DNA of 64,000 bases from Reinekea marinisedimentorum (GTDB lineage: Bacteria > Pseudomonadota > Gammaproteobacteria > Pseudomonadales > Natronospirillaceae), in contig NZ_SLZR01000004.1 in NCBI RefSeq assembly GCF_004341165.1, positions 124,001-188,000 on the forward strand. The letters run 5' to 3'. The notes beneath the pieces were generated by a model. The model was given only the letters and a program-made list of their open reading frames with translations, did not search any database and was not told the origin of the DNA. Every line of letters begins with the position of its first letter. Within the stretch, counting starts at the first letter, position 1. The translations under genes were made by a program, and so were the position numbers. Shown piece by piece: positions 19,021-27,756 of the stretch.

Positions 19021-20024
19021 AACGGCTTCTGGGGTTTAGGTTGCTTACGGGTTACCTCTATGTGGTCCAGCCAGTGAGCAACCACATAAATAAGCAACAG
19101 TGCAACGACCAGCTCGAACGCCCGTAAAAAGATCGACTGCAAGCCATAGCTGTCTCCGTTAGTGGCCACATAGAGTTGATAGGGAATTAAAAATCCCATT
19201 AAAGCATCGGCATGAATCGCCCTGTCACCCGGTTCGGCATAGTGGCTCCAGTACAGCAGCAGATAAATCAATAAAAAAGAAACAACGAAATAAGCAAACA
19301 AATTCGTTTCTGTACCAGACCACAATACTGAAACCACAATGGCAAGGCTGCACCCACCTACTTGAGAAAGAATTTTCTCCCGCGAATGGTTCTTCATGGT
19401 GGAATGCGTAGGCTGCATGGCAGATGTTACCAAGGGTACCAGGCAAAAAACGGCACTGGTTATTTCGTTAATCATAATAAAAGCCAAACCAACGCCAACT
19501 AACACCAACATCTTTAAGCGATCTGCACCGGTCACAGGCTGCTCTATAATTTGTGGCATTGGCGGCTTTATTCGCACCGGCATCAGGTGATTCACGGCAC
19601 TGGCAACGACAGCAGAGAGAAACGTGGCACTAATAACACCCCTGAGAATAACCGGAATCGAGGCGTGATAAGCGCTGCTGTTAAAGTAGATAGTAATAAA
19701 AATAATCATAAACAGCGGCAAGGTCGCCATTCGAATTCTTAAGTTGGTATTTGCACGCCGGCGTACAAAATCAAAATAAACAAGAACAACCGTCCAGATA
19801 ATAAATGGATGTTCAGAAAATAAATTATTGATCAGCACCGCCACCAGCGTTGCAAAAACTGAAGGTGCCAGAACCTTCAGCAAATGAACGATATGACTGG
19901 AAAAACTCGCTGTCGCCAGAACAACCGAAAACAGCACCACATAGACGCTGGCAGTTAAGTGCATAACTTTACTGAGCAACAGACATATGCAAATTATCAG
20001 CGCCTTACGGGTTAATTCGTACAT
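19011..20024 (-). CDS. DUF2955 integral membrane protein, putative efflux pump component
   Basis: 337 residues with about ten hydrophobic segments in two halves separated by a polar loop (about 155-170, RIKPPMPQIIEQPVTGADRL), and a basic C-terminus. The layout is that of the FUSC/DUF2955 aromatic-acid exporter-like families, whose members work with an HlyD-type adaptor. The adaptor is encoded 25 bp upstream on the same strand and a LysR regulator is divergent, as in AaeXAB-like loci. Substrate is unknown. Confidence 0.75.
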   Translation of the reverse strand: MYELTRKALIICICLLLSKVMHLTASVYVVLFSVVLATASFSSHIVHLLKVLAPSVFATLVAVLINNLFSEHPFIIWTVVLVYFDFVRRRANTNLRIRMATLPLFMIIFITIYFNSSAYHASIPVILRGVISATFLSAVVASAVNHLMPVRIKPPMPQIIEQPVTGADRLKMLVLVGVGLAFIMINEITSAVFCLVPLVTSAMQPTHSTMKNHSREKILSQVGGCSLAIVVSVLWSGTETNLFAYFVVSFLLIYLLLYWSHYAEPGDRAIHADALMGFLIPYQLYVATNGDSYGLQSIFLRAFELVVALLLIYVVAHWLDHIEVTRKQPKPQKPLAS

Positions 20025-20049
20025 AAAATACCTACCTGGTTACCCGCAA

Positions 20050-20958
20050 CTAATACAGATACCTGAACCAACTCAGAATGGTCATCCAGACATCGGAAAT
20101 ATGATAGTTGTCTTTCACCATCAGGCTGGCACGGCTACCGGCTACTATCCTTAGCGGCGAATCGTCTGCTGCGACCCGAACCCGAATTTTCTGCTGCGAG
20201 CGAATCCATTGAGTACTGCTGCTAACCTGCGCTAATTGACTGGAGCTGGTCACACCTGAGCTGATAGCCGGGTCCACAGAAAGAATATGGCCAGAGAAAA
20301 CCTGGTTTGGGTAGGCATCGTAAACAATATTCACCTGCTGATTTTCAGTCAGTACTGATATGCCCTTTTCGGTAAAGTCTGCGGCAATCCACCAGTTCTG
20401 CTGATCAACCAAGTGCACCACAACACTGCCGGCGGATACATACATCCCTTCACGGTAAAACAGATTCGTAATCACTCCGGGCTGCTCGGCGACAACCAAT
20501 GTTTTATCCACATCTCGCTGAGCTTTACTAACCTCGGCGATGGCTGCACGAAGGTTAGCCTCTGCCGTACGGGTCGCTGTTTCGGCCTCCAGAGCGGCTT
20601 CCTTACTGACCGAACCGGATAACCCCTGGAGTGACGACACCCTTTCAGCATAAGATTTTGCCCGCTGCAGTTGGCTTTCAGCACTCACCTGCTGAGCTTT
20701 GGCTTTTTCCAGAGCAATCTGATACAGGCTTTTATCAAGCTGAACTAACGGCGTACCTTTCTCAACCTTTTGACCTTCTGAAACCAGCATTGATTCGATA
20801 GTGCCCTGCACCTGCGGAACGACTTCAATCACATTGGTTTTAATTGTCGCTTGCGTCGTAAAAGGTATGCGATTGTCACTTATCACCAGAAACGCACTAA
20901 AACCAACAGCCACACTCAGAACACCTGTCGTTAAATAGGCATAGACATCTCGTTTCAT
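20050..20958 (-). CDS. HlyD/EmrA-family periplasmic adaptor protein
   Basis: 302 residues. One N-terminal membrane helix (about 8-26), a biotinyl-lipoyl-like hairpin (VVPQVQGTIESMLVSEGQKVEKGTPLVQLD), a short coiled-coil hairpin (about 75-145) and a beta-barrel part (WWIAADFTEKGISVLTENQQV). This is the membrane-fusion subunit of a tripartite or bipartite pump; its partner is the DUF2955 protein encoded directly downstream. No outer-membrane factor is encoded in the locus. Confidence 0.88.
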   Translation of the reverse strand: MKRDVYAYLTTGVLSVAVGFSAFLVISDNRIPFTTQATIKTNVIEVVPQVQGTIESMLVSEGQKVEKGTPLVQLDKSLYQIALEKAKAQQVSAESQLQRAKSYAERVSSLQGLSGSVSKEAALEAETATRTAEANLRAAIAEVSKAQRDVDKTLVVAEQPGVITNLFYREGMYVSAGSVVVHLVDQQNWWIAADFTEKGISVLTENQQVNIVYDAYPNQVFSGHILSVDPAISSGVTSSSQLAQVSSSTQWIRSQQKIRVRVAADDSPLRIVAGSRASLMVKDNYHISDVWMTILSWFRYLY

Positions 20959-21111
20959 ATTACAAAAACCCCAAAATTAGAAAGCCCTGCCCGCTCGACT
21001 GAATATGCCGATGTTTGCCAATCCACAAACGCTGTGATTACGCAGATCTGCGAGGCCAAAGGCGGGCAATAGTAGGGAGGTTTGGCAACCAGCAGGTAAC
21101 AATGCTATTTC

Positions 21112-21136
21112 ATATAGGGTATAAATATACTTATAT
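21112..21136. promoter_or_regulatory. Putative LysR-type operator in the efflux divergent promoter
   Basis: An AT-rich imperfect palindrome centred on GTATAAATATAC with outer ATATA/TATAT arms lies 25 bp before the LysR start and between the divergent lysR and hlyD genes. The T-N11-A spacing suits a LysR-family site. Confidence 0.45.
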
Positions 21137-21160
21137 CCAAATGGCAGCATTGGAAACCCT

Positions 21161-22051
21161 ATGTCTTTAACTCGCATGCGCACCTTTATTGAAGTATTCC
21201 GCCAGAACTCAATCAACAAAGCGGCGAAATCCCTTAACCTGACGCAGCCAGCTGTGTCGCAGCATATTGCAGCGCTGGAAGTCGTTGTCGGTTACCCACT
21301 CTTTGAGCGATCTTCCAGCGGCGTTGTTCCGACCGCTGCAGCTACCGAACTGGCACTGGAAATTGGCGATAAACTGGATGCTGCTGAAGCCGCACTGGCA
21401 GCGGCACGAGCACGCTCAATGGATATAACGGGGGTTTTACAGGTCGTTGGCCATGCAGACTTTCTGGCTGAAATTCTCAGTGAGCAGCTACTGCCGCTGC
21501 TTGAGTCCGGCATAAAAGTGCGCATGCACACCGGCAGTCGGGAGATCGTCACAAGTATGCTACTGGAGGGCCACTGCGATTTAGGCGTATCAGCCTACCC
21601 GGTCATCGATAACCGTTTGAAAAGCGAAAAGATTTATACAACCAGAGCCTTGCCCGTTGCCTCTCCAGCGGTTGCAGAACGCCTGAACAACGCAGCAGAC
21701 TTCACTCAGGCAATAAGCGAAGAACCCCTGCTGACCTATAACCTGGAATTAACCCTAATAGACAGGTGGCTGACAAAGAACCGAATCAACATTGATCGGG
21801 TTACACCCAGTATGGTTAGCCTCGACCTTCGGGCATTGCGCAAGCTCGTTATATGCGGCTATGGCTGGACGATACTTCCTGAGTTTTTATGTACCGAACA
21901 TCTGCACAGCGGCAAGCTGGCACAGCTTCCTTCGCCGATTGGCACGCATGAAATAGATTATTATTTGATCTGGTTGCCCAGCGCGCTGCGCACTGCAAGA
22001 GTGGCTCACGCGCGGCAATTGTTACTCAACCAGAAAACGTTATCCCAATAA
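21161..22051 (+). CDS. LysR-family transcriptional regulator
   Basis: 296 residues. The N-terminal helix-turn-helix is clear (SINKAAKSLNLTQPAVSQHIAALE, about residues 17-40), followed by a substrate-binding fold of two Rossmann-like halves (GVLQVVGHADFLAEILSEQLLP onward). It is transcribed away from the HlyD-DUF2955 pair, the usual position for the pump's regulator, so it probably controls that pair in response to an exported small molecule. Confidence 0.88.
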   Translation: MSLTRMRTFIEVFRQNSINKAAKSLNLTQPAVSQHIAALEVVVGYPLFERSSSGVVPTAAATELALEIGDKLDAAEAALAAARARSMDITGVLQVVGHADFLAEILSEQLLPLLESGIKVRMHTGSREIVTSMLLEGHCDLGVSAYPVIDNRLKSEKIYTTRALPVASPAVAERLNNAADFTQAISEEPLLTYNLELTLIDRWLTKNRINIDRVTPSMVSLDLRALRKLVICGYGWTILPEFLCTEHLHSGKLAQLPSPIGTHEIDYYLIWLPSALRTARVAHARQLLLNQKTLSQ

Positions 22052-22384
22052 GCCACTCAATAAACTGCATCGCAGATGACGGCCTAATTTATTGTAAATG
22101 AAGTCATGGTCAGGTTCTGGATGTAAAGACTTAAACATCAATCTGAGTGATTTTTCACTCTCGCCAGGCTGTAAGTGCATTAGAAAAGCAAGCTCATCTC
22201 TATTTCCATTTATATAATCAACACATTATGCACAACAACAACATATTTTCTGTCGATTTAATTTACATGCAGAAAGGCTGCTTAAGCGAATTGAGTTAGA
22301 TACCTCATTTTTTCTTTATTAACAAGCAAACCAACATGTTATGTCCAGTAAATTCACGCTCCCTTCTCTAGGCAAGGAATCTCA

Positions 22385-22546
22385 ATGCCTGTAATCGATT
22401 TAGACTCAGGCATCAACATCATCGATTTTTTTTCAAAAGCAAATTTTAGTCCACATTTCAGACAAATTTGCTTGTCGATTATATTTACAGTTATGCCCGA
22501 AAATATCAGAGGAATCTTATTAACTCACTATATATCAGATACTTAA
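22385..22546 (+). CDS. Possible small ORF, 53 residues
   Basis: ATG at 22385 with an AAGGA sequence six bases upstream, ending in TAA at 22544-22546; translation starts MPVIDLDSGINIIDFFSKAN. No domain or signal recognised. It lies inside an AT-rich regulatory region and ends just before the sigma-54-type promoter, so chance is a fair explanation. Confidence 0.15.
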   Translation: MPVIDLDSGINIIDFFSKANFSPHFRQICLSIIFTVMPENIRGILLTHYISDT

Positions 22547-22552
22547 GAGCCA

Positions 22553-22568
22553 TGGCGCAACCTATGCA
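22553..22568 (+). promoter_or_regulatory. Sigma-54-type promoter of the PEP-CTERM vWA gene
   Basis: TGGCGC-N5-ATGCA matches the -24/-12 consensus TGGCAC-N5-TTGCA at all but two positions and keeps the invariant GG-N10-GC spacing. The predicted start is near 22580, about 80 bp before the ATG at 22659. PEP-CTERM genes are known to be controlled by the sigma-54-dependent PrsK/PrsR system in several genera. Confidence 0.65.
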
Positions 22569-22658
22569 TTATCTCCTCCATACAACATAGCAATGTTGTT
22601 TACGTAAATTACCATCGCATCTATTCCGTAGTAATTTAACCTAGGAAGGAAATAAAAA

Positions 22659-23693
22659 ATGAAAACGACCAATAAATTACTTACAGCTGGATTTGCAGTA
22701 CTTGCCGCTGCTTTTTCAGCGAATGTGAGTGCTGAAACGTTTGTTTCATGGACTTCACCAGCTAACGGTTCTAGTTATGACTCAGGCTCAACAGTAACGT
22801 TAACAGGTACCGCAAACACAACTGGCTCGATAAGCGATCAGCTTGACCTTGTAATTGTCATGGACTCTTCAGGTAGTATGGGTTCGTATAGAAATAGCAC
22901 AGGAGGGTATTGCTATGATTATGGGTCCTCAAGCTGTAAAACCGTCCAGGATTGGCAAAAAGAAGCAGCCTTAACATTGGTCAATAATTTGCCTGCCGCT
23001 ACAACATCGGTCTCTATCGTTGAGTTCGATTCTTATTCAAGCACTGTCCAAACTTTGGTTTCTCTTTCTACAAACCTCGCAGATATTACTAATGCAATTA
23101 ACTCAGTAAATGCATCTGGGGGCACCAATATTGGTACAGGGATTGACCAAGCAACCTCTGAGCTTACTGGCATTAATGCGACAGCTGGCGCTTCTAGCCA
23201 AATGGTTGTTTTTTCAGATGGCTATAGTTCTGGCTCCCCTGCTGCTTCAGCAAGCGCCGCCATTGCAGCCGGAGTCGATGCGGTTCATTCTGTTGCGCTA
23301 CCGGGAGCAAGTATTACTACAATGGAATCAATTGCAACGGCAGGTAATGGCACGTTTATTAATGCCACAACTGACATCTCCAGCTTAACGTCTATCTTCA
23401 CCAGTGGCGGTACTCTAGCCGGCTTAGACTATGTAGATATTACTCTAAATGACGGAACATTAGTGTCAGACGTCGCTACTGATGCATTCGGCAACTTTTC
23501 CATCGACGTCGTAATTGCTGCAGGAACCAACAACTTCTTTGCAGATGCCTACGGAACTGATGGAACAAGTGCCACTGCACAATTAACGTTAAACGGCAGA
23601 ACATCGGATGTGCCAGAGCCTGCCACACTAGGACTACTAGCCGCTGGTCTATTTGGCATGGGCGCCGCTCGCCGCAAGAAAAGTGCTAGTTAA
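22659..23693 (+). CDS. vWA-domain PEP-CTERM surface protein
   Basis: 344 residues. The signal peptide ends near VSAET (residue 26). An Ig-like segment (about 28-60) leads into a von Willebrand A domain (about 62-255) with a complete MIDAS: D69, S71 and S73 of DSSGS, the Thr in GGTNIGTG and the Asp in FSDGYS. A second Ig-like part follows. The C-terminus is a full PEP-CTERM signal from about 318 (VPEPATLGLLAAGLFGMGAA then RRKK): PEP motif, hydrophobic helix, basic end, which is cut by exosortase for export to the surface or matrix. The ribosome site GGAAGGA is strong. No exosortase is encoded in the window, so it must act in trans. Confidence 0.9.
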   Translation: MKTTNKLLTAGFAVLAAAFSANVSAETFVSWTSPANGSSYDSGSTVTLTGTANTTGSISDQLDLVIVMDSSGSMGSYRNSTGGYCYDYGSSSCKTVQDWQKEAALTLVNNLPAATTSVSIVEFDSYSSTVQTLVSLSTNLADITNAINSVNASGGTNIGTGIDQATSELTGINATAGASSQMVVFSDGYSSGSPAASASAAIAAGVDAVHSVALPGASITTMESIATAGNGTFINATTDISSLTSIFTSGGTLAGLDYVDITLNDGTLVSDVATDAFGNFSIDVVIAAGTNNFFADAYGTDGTSATAQLTLNGRTSDVPEPATLGLLAAGLFGMGAARRKKSAS

Positions 23694-23733
23694 GTCAAAG
23701 GGAGAATAGTCCAAATAATCTCCCTGCCCTGTA

Positions 23734-23775
23734 CGACATCAAGCAATGGCGCTCACGTGTCATTGCCTGATGTCG
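23734..23775 (+). repeat. 15-bp-arm stem-loop between the PEP-CTERM and TPR genes
   Basis: Arms 23734-23748 and 23761-23775 pair over 15 positions with one A.C mismatch; the loop is 12 nt. There is no T run after it, so it is not a standard terminator. It may shield the upstream mRNA or limit read-through into the TPR gene. Confidence 0.6.
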
Positions 23776-23824
23776 AATTCGAGCTAATATGAGGAAACAG
23801 CTTAAAGCATAGGAAGCAATAATA

Positions 23825-25885
23825 ATGCTGAAAAAAATTTGTACAGTCCTGTTTGTCACAATAGTATCTGCTAGTTACTCATCAGCAGTTCCGCTAGAAC
23901 TTGAAAATGATTCTTTTAGCGATAACAGGGAAATAGAGCTCCCCAAAATAAACTTCGATCTGAATTCCAAACTTCCTCCTTACCACAGTTTATCGAATGA
24001 CCAAAAATACGCATTAATGCTGACTTCAACTCAGAATGGGCAGTTCAACTATGCTATTGCAATTGCGAAGGAGTTAGAAAAGGTTCGTAGTGCAGATACA
24101 TCCATAAAGGCACTATTGGCAGCAGATCTAGTTCAATCAGGTAATTATAGCAAAGCAGAAACAGCCCTTAGCAAGCTCGCACCTAATGACAAATATGAAT
24201 CAGCCCTAATTAATTTGGTAACAGCAATCCTATACTATAAGAACAATGACTTAGAGGTCGCTGAAAAACTAATTGACGAAACATTAGAAGAAATACCAAG
24301 GCACCCCTACGCACATGCAATTAAAGGTATGATTGCCCAGTCTAAAGGTATTTACTTTGAAGCTAAGCAATCCTACTCAAACGCTATATCCTATTTTGAT
24401 CGTATGGCGCTAGCCCACATAAACCTAGCTAATATACTTTTTGAGGAAGGTGATACTGAGAAAGCCTTGAGCCACTACAATCATGCGATCTCCATTGACC
24501 AGAAAAACTGTAATGCTGTCAATGGCAAAGCTCGAATCCTTTATTCGTATGAACAGCGTACAGAAGCAGAACAACTGCTAGAGGAATGCGTATCTGAAAA
24601 ATCTTTAAATTCTGTATTACTTAAATCTGAAATCGACTTCGCACAAAAAGAATACGGAAAGGTTGTTAAGTTACTCACCCCTCTATCGAAGGCCGATTTG
24701 CTCAACAGCTGGCATAGAACCATATTCATTCAAAGTGCTCTTAAGTTAAACGACCTAGACAGCGCTTTAAATGCAAACAAACAGGCGACAGACCAGGAAA
24801 AATACTTGCTTGCAGTTACTCTAATGGCTCAAGAAGATGCCCAAGGTGCTAACAGGATTTTTTTAGAGTTGTGGGATAAGAACGAGAGTAATGTAAGTGC
24901 GCTTCTCGGGGCTGTCATAACCTCTATTTCTCTAGGAAACAACCCTGACAAAAACCATATAAATGTCATTTCTGATTCAAAGTACTCAGCTCTAATGAGT
25001 TTTATTGAATCAAAAAATTTATTTTCAACAAACACAAAATCAGCGATATATAGCTTCAATAAAGCCGCTTCTTTTGATGAAAACAATGATTTTTCCAGAG
25101 TAAATCCATCTATCATTGAATCTCAAATAAGGAGCACTGAACTAAAATACTTTCTACCTGGGGTTTATTTTTATCTGTTCGAGCTTTATGAACCTGCAAC
25201 TAAGAATTTCAACTTGTCCGCAACAACTAAAGAGTTCTTCACTCAGTTCCTGATAGGAAAATCAGCCTTTATTACCGGAGACTACGAGCAGGCTGAGCTC
25301 TCGTTAAATACGGCTCTAAGTACTGCACCTCAGTACTGGTCTGCACAAATATTGTTAGCAGAGACATACTTAAAGTTAGGTGAAATAGAAAAGTCTAAAT
25401 TTGCATTTAAAAAGAGCATTAATATACGCCCGACGTCAGACGCTTACTTTAAACTCGGAGCTTTGTATGAGAAAACGGGCGATATTAAAAGAGCTCTTGA
25501 ATATTACGAACAATTAGTAAATGTTGAACCAGATAACTTTATCGCACTAAACCAACTGGCTTGGGTCTATGCCGAAAACAACACAAAAATTGACAGGGGA
25601 ATTCAACTCGCCTTAAGAGCAAACCAACTGTACCCCAATTCACCTATTATTTATGACACTCTCGGCTGGCTGTATTATAAAGACAACAATTTAAATGAAG
25701 CATATAAATGGCTGGATAGTGCAAAAAACCTAAGCAACTCAAAGAGTGCTTCAGTACTATACCATCTAGCCAGCGCTCAAATTAAAGGTGGTCAAGAACA
25801 AAAAGCCAGAGAGAACATTAACCTTCTACTCGAAATGGATGGCCCTTACAAAGAGCGAGCAAAAAACCTACTGAATAAAATGTAA
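23825..25885 (+). CDS. Secreted TPR-repeat protein, PrsT-like
   Basis: 686 residues with a signal peptide (about 1-22, no lipobox Cys) and many tetratricopeptide repeats from about 60 to the end, for example ALAHINLANILFEEGDTEKALSHYNHAI and DAYFKLGALYEKTGDIKRALEYY. Its position 131 bp after a PEP-CTERM gene, and the repeats, suggest the PEP-CTERM-system TPR protein PrsT, although classical PrsT is longer (about 900) and usually a lipoprotein. Visibly AT-rich, like the gene before it, and unlike the housekeeping genes on either side; this points to a joint foreign origin. Confidence 0.7.
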   Translation: MLKKICTVLFVTIVSASYSSAVPLELENDSFSDNREIELPKINFDLNSKLPPYHSLSNDQKYALMLTSTQNGQFNYAIAIAKELEKVRSADTSIKALLAADLVQSGNYSKAETALSKLAPNDKYESALINLVTAILYYKNNDLEVAEKLIDETLEEIPRHPYAHAIKGMIAQSKGIYFEAKQSYSNAISYFDRMALAHINLANILFEEGDTEKALSHYNHAISIDQKNCNAVNGKARILYSYEQRTEAEQLLEECVSEKSLNSVLLKSEIDFAQKEYGKVVKLLTPLSKADLLNSWHRTIFIQSALKLNDLDSALNANKQATDQEKYLLAVTLMAQEDAQGANRIFLELWDKNESNVSALLGAVITSISLGNNPDKNHINVISDSKYSALMSFIESKNLFSTNTKSAIYSFNKAASFDENNDFSRVNPSIIESQIRSTELKYFLPGVYFYLFELYEPATKNFNLSATTKEFFTQFLIGKSAFITGDYEQAELSLNTALSTAPQYWSAQILLAETYLKLGEIEKSKFAFKKSINIRPTSDAYFKLGALYEKTGDIKRALEYYEQLVNVEPDNFIALNQLAWVYAENNTKIDRGIQLALRANQLYPNSPIIYDTLGWLYYKDNNLNEAYKWLDSAKNLSNSKSASVLYHLASAQIKGGQEQKARENINLLLEMDGPYKERAKNLLNKM

Positions 25886-25926
25886 ACTGTAACAGATTTA
25901 TGAGTTTCGAACTCAGATTACAGTTT
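25884..25926 (+). terminator. Nested hairpin after the TPR gene, probable terminator
   Basis: Outer arms AAACTGTAA/TTACAGTTT enclose an inner TGAGTT-TCG-AACTCA hairpin, beginning in the TPR stop codon. Only a weak TTT follows, but the position between convergent genes fits a terminator. Confidence 0.5.
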
Positions 25927-25993
25927 CTAAATACGCATGGATTATTGCTTTCAATATCTAGAACTCTGCACCGAATGAACATATCTCTATTAG

Positions 25994-26776
25994 CTAACCG
26001 ATGTTTTGCTGATCAGACTCTTCAATTGGTGCAAAATCTTCATCTTTTAATGCAACCGCATCTTCAATTTTAAAGTTTTTATCCAGCTGCTTCAGCACAC
26101 CGCACATACGTTCCATACGCTCATCCTGAGCATGCTGGTGATCCAATAGTGCCTTAATTGCATGCGCGGTCACATCGGGCATATCGGCCACACCGTAGGC
26201 ATCGAAGCCCATTTTCTTGGCCAGTTCCTGCTGCTGATCGGAAAACGGCACCACCTTTTTGCCATTCTGTCGAACAACACGCCCCGGAATACCAACCACC
26301 GTCGCCGATTCCGGCACAGCCTTGGTAACCACAGCATTAGAGCCAATGCGCGCATTCTTTCCGACGGTAAAAGGCCCAAGTACTTTCGCGCCGGCGCCGA
26401 CGATTACGCCGTCTTCCAGCGTTGGGTGGCGCTTGCCCTTTTCCCAGCTGGTGCCGCCCAGAGTGACGCCCTGATAAACCGTAACGTCGTCGCCAATAAT
26501 GGCGGTTTCACCGATCACCACGCCCATGCCGTGGTCGATAAAGAAGCGCTTGCCGATGGTTGCGCCGGGATGAATTTCAATACCGGTAAACCAACGCGCT
26601 ACCTGCGATGACCAGCGCGCCAGCGTTTTTAAGTTCCACTGCCACAGCTTGTGGTTAAAACGGTGAAAGATAATGGCGTGCACGCCGGGATAGTTCAGTA
26701 AAACTTCCACCCAGCTTCGTGCTGCCGGGTCTCTGTCAAAGACACTTTTAATATCGTCTTTCAGCTGAGAAAACAT
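25994..26776 (-). CDS. cysE: Serine O-acetyltransferase CysE
   Basis: 260 residues, first step of cysteine synthesis (L-serine plus acetyl-CoA to O-acetylserine). An alpha-helical N-terminus ([25 protein letters not shown]) leads into a left-handed beta-helix of hexapeptide repeats ([41 protein letters not shown]) with the catalytic His-Asp pair in FIDHGMGV. Length matches the pseudomonad type rather than the 273-residue E. coli enzyme. Its ATG overlaps the trmJ stop (TGATG). It normally sits next to iscR, supplying cysteine for Fe-S assembly; here 13.6 kb separates them. Confidence 0.95.
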   Translation of the reverse strand: MFSQLKDDIKSVFDRDPAARSWVEVLLNYPGVHAIIFHRFNHKLWQWNLKTLARWSSQVARWFTGIEIHPGATIGKRFFIDHGMGVVIGETAIIGDDVTVYQGVTLGGTSWEKGKRHPTLEDGVIVGAGAKVLGPFTVGKNARIGSNAVVTKAVPESATVVGIPGRVVRQNGKKVVPFSDQQQELAKKMGFDAYGVADMPDVTAHAIKALLDHQHAQDERMERMCGVLKQLDKNFKIEDAVALKDEDFAPIEESDQQNIG

Positions 26777-27534
26777 CAGTTTCTCCTCAATTTTTTATCA
26801 ATATGGCTGAGCATTCCACGCAGAATATTGGCTTCTACTTCATCCGGAAGCGCACGCAGTACAAACCGTCGCAGTTTGGTCATCAGGTGCCTCGGGTTAT
26901 TGGGGTCGAGAAACTCAATATCAACCAACACCTTCTCCCAGTGATCAAACAAACCTTCCAGCTGCTTGCCTTTTGCCAGCGGTTGATCCCATTCTACGCC
27001 CCATTCGGGCTTTTCCTGCTCTTGCGATGCAATGGCCGACATGCGCAATTCGTAACACAACACTTGCACAGCAGATGCCACATTCAGGGAACTATAGTCC
27101 GGATTCGCCGGTATATTCACATGCACATGGCAGCGCGCCAGCTCTTCGTTGGTTAAACCGCTGCGCTCACGGCCAACCACCAGAGCGACCTTTGCATCCT
27201 CTGGCAAGGCCAGAACCTTAGTGGCCATTTCCCGCGGATTCACCAGTGGCCAAGGCAGGTTGCGTGACCGGGCCGATGCGCCAATAACGAAATCGCAATC
27301 GGCTACCGCCTCTTCCAGAGTATCTGTGACAACCGCCCTCTCAAGAATATCCGTCGCCCCTGAAGAAAGCGCCGTCGCCTCTTCGGAAGGGAACTGTTTA
27401 GGCTCAACCAATACTAAATGATGAAGCCCCATGGTCTTCATAGCACGGGCAGCCGAGCCAATATTACCGGAATGAGAAGTATGAACCATTACAATGCGTG
27501 TACGGTTTAGAACATTGAGCGCGGAGTTTGTCAT
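26776..27534 (-). CDS. trmJ: tRNA (cytidine/uridine-32-2'-O)-methyltransferase TrmJ
   Basis: A SPOUT-family enzyme of 252 residues that methylates the ribose of position 32 in tRNAs. Family segments: [42 protein letters not shown] and [15 protein letters not shown], the last two forming the knotted SAM site. ATG at 27534 is preferred over an upstream TTG at 27591 because family alignments begin here; no strong ribosome site distinguishes them. Coupled to cysE by a TGATG overlap; divergent from suhB, the usual gammaproteobacterial arrangement. Confidence 0.93.
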   Translation of the reverse strand: MTNSALNVLNRTRIVMVHTSHSGNIGSAARAMKTMGLHHLVLVEPKQFPSEEATALSSGATDILERAVVTDTLEEAVADCDFVIGASARSRNLPWPLVNPREMATKVLALPEDAKVALVVGRERSGLTNEELARCHVHVNIPANPDYSSLNVASAVQVLCYELRMSAIASQEQEKPEWGVEWDQPLAKGKQLEGLFDHWEKVLVDIEFLDPNNPRHLMTKLRRFVLRALPDEVEANILRGMLSHIDKKLRRN

Positions 27535-27745
27535 GGAGTTGTCTTGCTCTGACACGAACGGGTACCTGATTGAATAACTGAACGAGCGCAAAGGATAACA
27601 GCTTTTTCACCGCAACTGACCGATAACGAAATCAGCGTGAATTTGAGCTGGCTAATAAGCCCCCTTTTAACGTAGAATGCGCGCCCATTGAAGAACCGCA
27701 ATCCAACCGGTTCACGGGTAAGTGCCGAAAGCCGCGCTGCCCTGC

Positions 27746-27756
27746 GCTTTTTAACA
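27746..27756 (+). promoter_or_regulatory. boxA-like Nus-factor element in the suhB leader
   Basis: GCTTTTTAACA differs from the rRNA boxA core GCTCTTTAACA at one position. It lies 70 bp upstream of the suhB ATG in a leader of roughly 140 nt. Further down, GTGTGAG (27813-27819), a boxC-like sequence, overlaps the ribosome site. In E. coli, SuhB with Nus factors represses its own translation through leader boxA and boxC elements. Confidence 0.5.

Larger units (their letters stand above)
22052..22658. other. Long AT-rich intergenic region upstream of the PEP-CTERM gene
   Basis: 607 bp, clearly more AT-rich than its left neighbours. It contains a sigma-54-type promoter (22553-22568), a 7-bp inverted repeat ACAACAT-AGCA-ATGTTGT (22582-22599) just at the predicted transcript start, and one short open frame (22385-22546). 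The remaining roughly 400 bp probably hold enhancer sites for a sigma-54 activator, but I cannot name one. Confidence 0.55.

Noticed and set aside
23748-23770. Second sigma-54 promoter before the TPR gene (TGGCGC at 23747-23752)
   Set aside because: The -12 GC element is not at the required spacing; the sequence is part of the stem-loop.
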